Below, in pieces: positions 26,815 to 36,300 of a stretch of DNA of 64,000 nt. The stretch is from Onchocerca volvulus (lineage: Eukaryota > Nematoda > Chromadorea > Rhabditida > Onchocercidae), in contig HG738137.1 of the NCBI GenBank assembly GCA_000499405.2, forward strand, positions 27,401,756 to 27,465,755, given 5' to 3'. The notes below the pieces were generated by a model that was given only the letters and a program-made list of their open reading frames with translations, ran no database searches and had not been told where the DNA came from. A program made the translations under genes and the position numbers. The stretch's first letter is position 1. Every line of letters begins with the position of its first letter.

Positions 26815-26845
26815 CAAACAAAAAAAGAATATATATATATATATA
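26720..26845. repeat. (AT)n microsatellite in three blocks
   Basis: Long TATATA runs at about 26724-26763, 26783-26813 and 26830-26847 are separated by short unique pieces. Comparable runs occupy the corresponding intron of the intact gene at 33354-33442. Confidence 0.9.
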
Positions 26846-26864
26846 TTTTGAACTTTTTTTCAAA

Positions 26865-27370
26865 AAACACCAAAAAAATAGAAAAAACTAAAAAAAACCA
26901 AAAGAATCATAATAAAAACGAGACATAAAATATTCCTTACTACAACTACCACTAGTAAATAACAAATCACATAAGCTAAAAACAGACAAAAAAACCTGTA
27001 TTTGAACCAAAACAGGGGCACAAAAACAAAAAAAAAAAAGAGTAATCACGATAATCCTACTACCAAAATTAATAAAAATCAAATAACATATCTGCATAAA
27101 TAACAACCTCTTAAAAAAAGAATATCTAATCATATGAACATAAGACAAATAATGTAAAACACTACCAATAGCCAAAAAACAAAAACCAATCTGAGATTTA
27201 GTGCTTAAAGCAACAATCTTTTTAGCATCCTCCGCCAACAAAGTACAAAAACCAGAAAAAACAGTAGTAAAAAAACCAACATAAAAAACAAAAGATAAAA
27301 TATCAAAATTCAAAGAAACATAAACATAAAAATCCATCAACATAACCTCTCTCTCTCTCAAAAAAAAAAA
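26865..27370 (-). pseudogene. Nuclear mitochondrial insertion: ND5-like fragment
   Basis: The minus strand (27388-26888) holds an open frame of 166 codons with very T-rich coding, as in nematode mtDNA. Its product contains TLLAEDAKKIVALSTKSQIG, FFKRLLFMQICYLI and LFTSGSCSKEYFMSR, matching NADH dehydrogenase subunit 5 (conserved core ALSTxSQxGF, then a FFK-LLFMQ helix). Codons at conserved Ser-like places are AGA/AGG (the R in FFKRLL and in FGSRI), read as Ser in the invertebrate mitochondrial code and as Arg in the nuclear code, which points to a mitochondrial source. It starts and ends abruptly inside the decayed pam-1 copy. It is a partial, non-functional nuclear copy. A misassembled true mtDNA read is the main alternative. 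Confidence 0.85.
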
Positions 27371-27479
27371 AAAGAAAATTTCATTCATAGTGGATGAAAA
27401 ACTTACAGTACTTTCGAATATGGTAGCTACAAATTATTTCCATTTCGATGTTTTTTCGAATTTGATATTGTTGTCGTGA

Positions 27480-28325
27480 AAGTTTTTTATGTTATTATTA
27501 TGAAAGAGACGAATCCTGTTTGAAAAAAGTTTCATTGTTTGATAGAACAGTAATTCTTCCTTTGTGTTACAAGCAATTATTAGAGAATGTCCTAGTAAAT
27601 TGGTCACTGAGTTATTCTTTCCTTTATTGCTCTTGGAGACTGGCAGAAGAATAACTGAATTTTTGATTGCTGTATCGATTCATGCCGAACTGTTGATATG
27701 GTCGCATGGTGTAAGAACTCCGAACTTGAACTTGAACTCGAACCCGAACTCCCTTACTCTAAATTACTGCGCAACGCATCGCTTCCTCGTGCGTTATTCC
27801 CAGAACCTTCCGGTTCACCAAAGACATTTAATTAAATCGCGAGAGGAGTTATTATTTGTCTACATTAGAAAAAATTGTTTTAGAATATTCCGCCAAATTG
27901 GTCACTGCCAAAATCAAAACCGCCTCCCTGTTCTTACTTTTGTCGCTCGTAAAGAATACTGTCCAACCGAATTGTCGAACTGTTGCATAGCTTTGGACGC
28001 CGAACAGTTAGTAATTCTATCGGTATAAAAACTTGAACTTGAACTGACTCTGCTTGAAAATCCGAATCTTTTGAATCCTTTCGAGGCTCCTTCTCCTCTA
28101 ATTTCCAACCTATCGTCTCATGATTGGTCAACCACACTTTGTTTACTTATTAATTGTGCGTCTTGGCGGTAAACATGTTTGTCCTTTTGGCGATAAACAT
28201 GTTTATCCTTTTAACGGTAAATATACTTATCGGCTATTGATCTTTTTGAAATTATCCTCGCACTTCTTGACCTTTAACATTCTTTATTTATAATAATTAT
28301 ATCTTTTGGAATTTCCCGACAATTG
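27480..28325 (+). repeat. Dispersed repeat, copy 2 (long copy)
   Basis: This block of about 850 bases breaks the decayed pam-1 copy: sequence up to 27470 and from 28330 matches one continuous intron of the intact gene. It contains GTGTTACAAGCAATTATTAG, CTGAGTTATTCTTTCCTTTATTGCT, GAACTT/GAACTC hexamers near 27725-27760 and 28030-28045, GGCGGTAAACATGTTT, GGCGATAAACATGTTTAT and CTTGACCTTTAACATTCTTT. It has higher G+C than the flanks. The 154-codon open frame (27564-28028) resembles no protein that I know. It is probably a non-autonomous mobile element; ends and target duplication are not resolved. Confidence 0.7.
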
Positions 28326-28784
28326 TTAGGCTTTAAATTGAAATATTGAATAGGAATAATATTGATGGAGAAAATATAAAAATTCATTTTCCAGCTGAAT
28401 ACAGTTCCATAATTAAACTATTAGGTATGATCCCATGATTTCCCATTTTATTTGACGATTTAAATTAATGGAAATGAAATAATTGATAAACGACAGTGGA
28501 ACTGACAGAAGTAAATATCAGTAATTGTGTTTCATGTTATTATAAAACAGTGCTTCTTAAATACGCGCCTCATCTATAGTAGTTCAGAATCTTAGATGTC
28601 GGAAAGTTCTTACCTATTGCTTTGAAAATTTGACAGATTTGCAGTATATATTTATGTATTTTTATATACTTTTTACATACACATGTTGTTTAGTTTTGTC
28701 TGGTTAAGTGCAAAAAAAAATGAAAAGAGAAAGCGCAGGCTTCTAATATTGGGAAAAAATTTGATAGCTTGTAATTTGACTTTC

Positions 28785-29045
28785 GGTCTGGCTGGATTTG
28801 GGATTGATTCTTGAATATTCAAGCAAATTGATCTCTGGGTTATTCTTTCCTTTGTTGCTGGTAGAGAATACTGCCAATTGAACTATCGAATTGTTGCTAC
28901 TGAACTGTTAAACTGGAATCTCTGGAATTCAGAACAGTTGTTGTTGTTGCGTCGATCTTTGCCGTTTATGAATTGGAATGTAAACATGTTTATTGTCCCT
29001 TTAGTATTCTTTGTTTTACAATAATTATCATAGCGGTTCGTCGAC
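28785..29045 (+). repeat. Dispersed repeat, copy 3 (fragment)
   Basis: Shares with copy 2 the words GGGTTATTCTTTCCTTTGTTGCT, GAATACTGCCAATTGAACTATCGAATTGTTGC, GAACAGTT, GTAAACATGTTTAT and TTAGTATTCTTTG...ACAATAATTATC in the same order, with internal deletions relative to copy 2. No coding function seen. Confidence 0.65.
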
Positions 29046-29900
29046 ATCTAATATGTTTAATTTCACAATACTTGTGGGTATACAATATTTTTTTTGTTCC
29101 ATTGTCTATGTGGATATAGAGATGGGATCAATATCAATAGGATGTTTCCAAAAAGTGATTTTCCAGTCAATCATTCTTCATTCGGAAAATGTTATTTCTT
29201 TAAAGGAAAATTCAGCTTTTTAATTTAAATTCTGGCCTAGAGAACAAAGAAATAATGTCGCCTTGGGAAAGTTAAGATAGTTCGTAATTAGATCTTTCAA
29301 GAAATAAATCATTTTTTCATTGTTGTTTCATTATTCTTGTGTGACCTTCATGATAAAAAAGCTACCATTGCCGAGAAAGGAATTGGATTGAAAGAGACGT
29401 GGTAATCAGTACAATGGAAAACTTGACTGAGGCCTGCTTACATCTTCTCCTAATTAAATCAACTGAATTATTAGTATTTAAGTGTATTTTCAGGAAAATG
29501 AATCAAAATATTGGGAAGCATGTAACAGAATAGTTGGAGGTTTCAGCCCCATCCATTAAGTTTTGCACCATGTATGCGACCAATACTACCAGTCGTGTTG
29601 ATTTTTTTTTTTTTGAAATCATCACGAAAACCCAAATAAGAAGATAACATGGTAAAAGCTTGAAAACATCCAAAATGCCAGAATAAATGATGAGGGTTTT
29701 AATTTAGAAACGACAATTAAGGTTTTAATCTGCTGTTTTGCTTAATTTAATCAAATGCAACTGAATTTACAATAATTTCCTGCCTTCCTTTCTTAAGATA
29801 ATAATATATAAGTAGATCAATTTCCAAAAGCAAAGGATTTTAACAATGACATATTGCCGGAAAAAAGTTTAAGATATAGTTATGCAATTAATCTAGAGCA
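29046..29900. other. Non-coding stretch between repeats
   Basis: AT-rich sequence with a T tract at 29605. The 70-codon open frame at 29011-29223 overlaps the repeat fragment and resembles nothing that I know. No feature supported. Confidence 0.4.
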
Positions 29901-30087
29901 AGGTTTATTAAAACAATTATCGAAATGAAATTTAAGATATAATTAATCAAAGGTGTAATTGCTTAAATTCTATAGACAGCAAACATTTCGAATGTTACGA
30001 CAGGTCCAGCTAGTCTATTTAAATAAAAATTTACTTGTTCGTTTCTTAATAATCAACCATATAACAAATCAATCATATGTATATAAT

Positions 30088-30165
30088 CAACTATATATAA
30101 TTATGAAGGACCAGCCAACACGGCAAAAAATGCATGAAAAAGGCTGGCCCTTCATAATTATCATG
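30088..30165. repeat. Inverted repeat, 20-bp arms with one mismatch
   Basis: ATAATTATGAAGGACCAGCC and, after a spacer of about 25 bases, GGCTGGCCCTTCATAATTAT form a stem with one mismatch (A against G on comparison of arms). It could be a small fold-back element or a transcribed hairpin. It lies at the weakly defined downstream edge of the retrotransposon fragment. Confidence 0.75.
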
Positions 30166-30179
30166 TAGTTCCTTAACAG

Positions 30180-30920
30180 GAAACAACGGATGAGGAATTC
30201 TAGCATCAATCGAAATCACTGGAGGAGAAAGATTATTCTCGTATATATGTAATTTATAATAAGACACTTTTCTTTGGATTGAAACTTAGCTGCTTTAAAA
30301 GCTTCCTGCTGTCATAGGTCCAAGTTTTATAGAAAGAACACTTCAATTCTTGTGCTCCATCAATTTGATAAACTTGAAAAAATCTTTGACGCCTATGAGC
30401 ATACCGGATTGCTTCCAGTAACGCTTTATCCCATCTAATTCTTATTTTTTTTATTTTTTTATAGAAGATATATTTTTGTCGTCGACGTCCTCACTTCAGT
30501 TTATTTTTGAGATATTTCATAAAGTTAACCACGCAAATGATGACTTTTCTTGTTCTGATTTTCACACCAATTTCTATTCTCTTTGAATAGCAGTTCTTCG
30601 GTGTCTTATTACCGAATGAAGCAACACTCAATTCCTCATCTTTTGTTCTTTGAAGTTCCAGTCCGTTCGCCAATTTCAAGTTCGTTGAAATGAATGATAA
30701 CTGCGAGCCTATATCAAATAGTCCTTTCGTTTGAATTTTCAGAGCTTGTGAATTTATGACGCTAATTTTCTTACAAAACAGTGAAGTCCGTTTAATTTCT
30801 TTGATCTACTTGTCTTTGACCTGTTATTGTGCTCCTTGTTATTATTGATTCCATCCTTCCTTCCTTTTAGTTTTTTGGTTTGACATTCTTGTGATAACCA
30901 GAACATAGCGTTGCATTGTT
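30180..30920 (-). mobile_element. Broken BEL/Pao-type LTR retrotransposon fragment (Gag end and protease region)
   Basis: On the minus strand, from 30920 downward, there is a possible remnant of a CCHC zinc knuckle (30880-30915). Then come KGLFDIGSQLSFI (aspartic protease active-site region, with Ile where the DSG/DTG triad normally has Ser or Thr), the ELSVASFGNKTPKNC segment typical of BEL/Pao proteases (30491-30740), and, in another frame, GMLIGVKDFFKFIKLM and KLGPMTAGS (about 30310-30410). Stop codons and frame changes separate the pieces, so it is dead. I see no reverse transcriptase, integrase or LTRs. The upper edge at about 30920 abuts the decayed gld-2 exons. Confidence 0.75.
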
Positions 30921-31430
30921 AGTAACATGGATCTGCAAAAAATTCACACTCAATACCATCGATGTCATTTATTCATTCATAGCTCTGCTAGTACTTCAAA
31001 TTCATTTTTTCTGTGCATAATTGCTAAAGCAAATGATTAATTATCATTCAATTTTATTAACCATAAGAAACAATTATATACACTGTTTCAGTATTTCGTG
31101 AAATTTGATATTTGGTTAAGAGATAAAAACAATTCATCAGTAAAAAAAGTAGTTAAAGTAAATCAAAAAAGTAAGATATTATTCTAATACTCTCGATTAA
31201 AATACAAGACGAATGCTATGGATAAGAATATTTATTTACGATTAGTTATTAGAACCTTGCGGATGAAATTATGGAAAATGATGAAGCTTTTTCTTGCAAA
31301 CGTCTGCCATTAATCAACGGAGTTTCTTTCTTTCAACAGTGGCACAAGTTCATTTGGATCAATCACAAATCATTTATTCGTTTCATCTCGCAAATATGGT
31401 CTTGGTTGTTGAATTGAAAAAAGGTTTTGA
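30921..31430 (-). pseudogene. Decayed copy of two gld-2 5' exons
   Basis: 30925-31010 matches the gld-2 exon at 23107-23234 (shared AACATGGAT, AAAAATTCAC, CTCAATACCATCGAT), but lacks its 3' half. 31215-31415 matches the exon at 23586-23737 and flanks (shared TTAATCAA, TTCTTTC, GTGGCACA, CATTTGGATCAATC, CGCAAATATGG), with small insertions and substitutions that break the frame. The intervening intron sequence also corresponds (31030-31200 against 23280-23530). The other gld-2 exons are missing. Confidence 0.85.
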
Positions 31431-31467
31431 CCATGCATTGACTTCAATTCATTAGAATCTCGATATT

Positions 31468-31674
31468 TCAAGTCTGGAATAGGGAATTACAGGCTTGTGA
31501 CTTATGATTGAGCATGGCACTATTTAATACCTGTATAAATCTAGAAAAATAATACGCATAAAAGGTTGAACAATAACAAAGAAAAGTAAAAACAAAAGTA
31601 CCGGGGAATCCTAGAACAACCATTAAAACACCTCCCGCACAATACAACTCAACCAGACTATCATATCCTACCAA
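31468..31674 (-). pseudogene. Possible second mitochondrial-derived fragment (ND4-like)
   Basis: The minus-strand open frame contains SLVELYCAGGVLMVVLGFPG and a hydrophobic TFVFTFLCYC, T-rich and reminiscent of part of a nematode mitochondrial ND4 helix region. A poorer copy appears at about 25990-26060, so if this is a mitochondrial insertion it predates the local duplication. The match is short and from memory of the family only, so confidence is low. Confidence 0.35.
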
Positions 31675-31937
31675 CTACATTCTCTAGCGTGGATATCGGG
31701 CACAACTCTTTTTTAGCGGCCGCACATTTTTAACGAGCATTCGTTAAAAGGGTTTACCATATCATATATTGTTTAGGCAACTATTTTTTTAATGGCTGGT
31801 ATTGTTGTTCGATCACAAATCAGAGGTTTAAGACAAATTGACGATTTTGATTTAAAACAATTTTAGGACGATTCGGATTCCTATTTTCAAATTTAAATTA
31901 ATTCAGGAAGGCTCAAGCTATTGTTGCCATCCATCGC

Positions 31938-33348
31938 ATGCACATAAAGTTATTCCAATTCACCGCGAATCATTCTCGTCGTCTCTTATTCTCATGTAAG
32001 TGTAAAATCGATCCACATTTTTCTGATTCTCTCTTGTTACTTCACTCATGATCGTAAAAAGTTTAACAATATTGCTTACCGTAATATCTAAAAAGTCTGA
32101 TAATATTACTATGATATCGGAAAGATTTGACAATCCACTTACTATTTGTTATGTCAAGAAATTGATATTATGCAGTAAAAACCCTTAATTAATTATTCGA
32201 TAGTAACCGATAAATGATTTATATGTGATTATTTGTGATAGTATTCATTAAGAAATTTTGATGTGACAGAGTAAAAAAGTAAAAGTTGCCATTATTCATG
32301 CACTGATTTTCCTTCTATATTGTTGATATGTAAATTGACATGTGGACACGCAGCATTCCTCGATTTCTATATGTTCAAGATTCTAATAACTTCGGAATAG
32401 CTTAATTGTATTTGGACTGTTGTTTGATGATGAATTATGAGACGATATCACTTATCACTTTACACTTTATAAAGTTGCATGAGAGTTCATTATTTCGAAA
32501 GACTTTTTTTTCCGGTTCTATAATAATATTGGAATATTCTTTGAAGAGATTCCTACCAAAAAAGACGAAACTGCAATCATTCAGGAGATCTTTGCCTTAA
32601 GAAAAAAAAGAAAAATACCAAATATATGCATCATTCTATCGACTTTACGAATTAGCTGGCATATTAAATATCGCATTTTTCTGAAGTTAAAAAAACAAAA
32701 TTATACATGTTAATTAAACAAAATTATGCATGATATTTTGCAGCGTCGATTAAAATATCAAGGAAAGAGATGTCTTGTTTTGTACCAGTGAAGTTTGAGC
32801 GTTTACCGGAATTGGCTAAACCAACACGTTATGCCCTAACTTTGACACCCGATCTTAACAGTTTTACTTTCCGTGGACAGGAAACGACTGACATCGAAGT
32901 TAGTTGCATTGTCACCAACAAGATTTTAATAATTATTTGAAAATATATCTCTTTTAAGTTATTTTTAAAATTAATTTTTCTTGCTTCCTCAGAATTTCAA
33001 TTTATATACATATATAAACGTACTCTTTCATATTTGTTGGAAGAGCATATTCTTATTTGATATTTAGGATAAACTTCTAGAACTTCATTTTTCAATATTT
33101 CTGTTAAATAAATTTATCGCTTGAAAAGTAGGTAAGTGTGGGACTTAAATCAATTCCGTTCAATTCAAAATTTGTTATACATTATAGATTTTGAAAAGCA
33201 CGGATCATTTAAAATTGCATTCAAGTGAAATTGATATTAAAAGTGCTCAACTTACACTGAGTGATGGATCGGGTAAGATTTTTTCCTGTCTAACTTTTAT
33301 AAGTCTTTTCTATTAAAAGTTTTCACCTAAAATGTGTACATATGCATA

Positions 33349-33379
<31 letters not shown>

Positions 33380-36300
33380 TGAATTTGTTATATATATATA
33401 TATATTATTAAAAACTTAGGTTTTTATGTATATATATATATATGTTGCAAGACTCAACTGATTTGGAATCAATTATTTGTAATGATCAGCCTTTGAAAAT
33501 TTGAAAATGAATTAATGTTAATTTTGAGTAACCGCATCTCTCTATTGAATTTCTTGAAGGAAATTTCGACGATTAAAGTGAACACTTTTCGGTTTTTTGT
33601 TTTTATTTTGGAAATTTCACGTTTCACTTTGTTTGCATTATCTTTAGAAAATCCAAGTTTAGTTTTTGTGATGTCTTTATTTTCAGTGTTGAAAGATCTC
33701 GGTATAGAATATGACAAAAAATGGACAACTGTAACGCTAAAGTTACCGAAGCACATTTCTCCTCAGAAAGCAAAAGTTTCCTTCGACTTTATGGGTGAAT
33801 TGAATCAAAAGATGCGAGGCTTCTATCGTTCATCCTATAAAGATGCTGATGGAAAAGAATGTTATTTAGCTGCTACACAGTTTGAAGTTAGCATTCTCCA
33901 GCTATGTATTGTTTAATAGTTCAATTATTTTGATCTCTTTTTTCTGAAGTTCCGAAATTGTTTCAACCAGAATCTGCAGATTCAGTTTCGATCAGGAACT
34001 TTTTCTATTGCTTGTAATATTGATAATGTTGATTTGACAAAAAACTTCTTTCGAATTTTTTCGAATTTATTTAAATTCTGATTTCAGAGCACATTCGCCA
34101 GGCTTGCATTTCCTTGCTGGGATGAACCTATTTATAAAGCGAAGTTCGATGTTACACTTGTAGTGGATGAAGAACTTACAGCACTTTCAAATATGGTGAC
34201 TACAAAATATTTTCATTTCGAAATTTTTTTTTTTTTTCGAACTTATATTGTTAATCTTGTAAATTGAAATACTGAATATGAAATATTGCTGATAGAAAAA
34301 ATATTAAAATCCATCCCACAATCAAATTGATAGATACGTTTTCATAATTTCCCAATTTATTTCACATTTTAAAATTGAAATAATTGATGAACGATAGCAA
34401 AATTGATAAAAAAGTATATGTTATTTGCATATCATTATAGAACGATTCATATTTGTTTATGGGATTCATAAATGTGTCTTCTCTCGATCTTAAAAGATCA
34501 ACGAAATTTATGAATAATTTCGGCTTAACTTTAATGATATGATTTACTCTTATAACAATTGCAGAATGTTGTAAGCGAAACAAACGTCGACAATAAGAAG
34601 GTGGTAAAATTTGCAACCACGCCGTTAATGTCAACATATCTTGTTGCATTTGTTGTTGGTAAGCTGGAGTATATTGAGGTGGGTAATGCTCATGATTTCT
34701 CTAAATTTTTTGTTGAAGTTATGCGTAGAATCTATCTTTAATATTATCTGATTGCAAAACATTTATTGATGTTTACTTTCTTAGCAACGTATTATTAAAA
34801 TATTTATAATATTAACAGTAAACTTTTCACTGGAGCCGATAGGAGGATTTTGTACAGAAATTATGATTTTAAATCCATGTTTGTTAATGTTGTTTTAATG
34901 TTCGTTTAGAAATCAAAATTCTATCATTGTTAAAATTTAATAAAATCTTCTCCTTGTGATTTCTATAGGGTAAAACAAACGGAGATTGCTTGGTACGGTT
35001 ATATACAGTGCCAGGTAAGAAGGAGCAGGGAAAGTTTTCACTGGAGGTTGGAATAAAAGCGCTTGATTGGTACAGTAAATGGTTTGGTATCGATTATCCG
35101 TTACCCAAATGTGATCTCGTGGGTATTCCCGACTTCAGCATGGGTAATAATCTTACATATCTAATTAATTTGAAGTTGAATTGAACAATTGTTAACTAAT
35201 TTAGAAATGCATTGATCAGTTACTTGTTGAATAATTTGGTTGGAATATATTCATTAATTAAACCAAAGAAAACGCTTTAGAGATGTTTAATGTTAATGAC
35301 ATTCAGAGTCGTTTTAAATTCTCAAGTTTCTCAAGTATGTTTTAAGGTGCCATGGAAAACTGGGGATTGGTAACATACCGAGAAGTAGCATTATTAGTTG
35401 ATCCAGCCAAGTCTTCCACAAGACAAAAATCTCGTATCGCACTTGTTGTAGCTCATGAACTTGCTCATCTTTGGTTTGGTGATCTTGTAACAATGGTTGG
35501 TCATTTTAAATTAATTGGTTTTTTTGAATCCGATTGTAAACTATTTAAGTTTTAGTTGGAAATTTGAATTTGTATGATTTATAGAAATGGTGGACCGATT
35601 TATGGTTAAAAGAAGGTTTTGCTTCGTTTATGGAATACATGTTTGTTGGTACTAATTATCCAGATTTTAAAATATGGCTTCATTTTGTCAATGATGAGCT
35701 TGCATCAGGCTTTAGTTTAGATTCTTTGCGGAGTTCTCATCCAATCGAGGTTTTTTTTTTTTTTTTGAAGTTTCTGTACATCTTATTGTACATATTTTTC
35801 ACACTCAAATATTATGAAGCTCACTTTTATGGGATTAAATATTGATAGTTTAGTCATTATCTGGCAGACTACTATAGGTGTATCTTTCCAGTTCTTCTGA
35901 GTTTAAGATAATTTTCTTTTTTGCAAAAAATGCAGAAATGAGGAGATAGTTTTGTAAGCTTTCGAAATGCGGAAAAGAATGTGTTTGTCGACAAGCAAAT
36001 CGCTGAAAATAATCCATAAAAATGTTTTTGGTTTTTTAGATTGAAATAGATAATCCTAATGAATTGGATGAAATCTATGATAACATAACATACGCGAAAT
36101 CGAATTCGGTGATTCGAATGTTGTGCAATTATTTGGGTGAAGAAACCTTCCAAAAGGGATTACGGATTTATCTCAAGAGATTCCAATACAGCAATGCAGT
36201 CACTGATGATTTATGGGATGCGCTGAGTGAAGCATCCGGTCAGGTAAACTTCGTGAATTTATTTATTTTTTTGATTTTGAGTCGGAACCGAAATTCATTT

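Larger units (their letters stand above)
26090..28560 (+). pseudogene. Decayed copy of the 5' part of the pam-1 aminopeptidase gene
   Basis: Several blocks match the intact gene downstream in the same order. 26110-26150 matches 31715-31755. 26210-26245 matches 32535-32575. 26460-26570 matches coding exon 2 (32744-32898): here AISCVVPVRFECLPQLAK-like sequence has lost the ATG (ATATCT) and soon meets a TAA stop. The (AT)n tracts at 26725-26840 correspond to those at 33354-33442. 27370-27435 matches exon 5 (34150-34215), with VDEKLTVLSNM. 28330-28560 matches intron 5 (34255-34445). Exons 1, 3 and 4 are not visible. The copy is interrupted by an ND5-like mitochondrial fragment and by a dispersed repeat. 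Confidence 0.85.

Noticed and set aside
27914..28137. Overlapping minus-strand frames of 64 and 67 codons
   Set aside because: They lie inside the dispersed repeat, overlap each other and a plus-strand frame, and resemble no protein.
33469..33756. 95-codon minus-strand frame
   Set aside because: It overlaps pam-1 exon 4 and its intron on the other strand; shadow frame.
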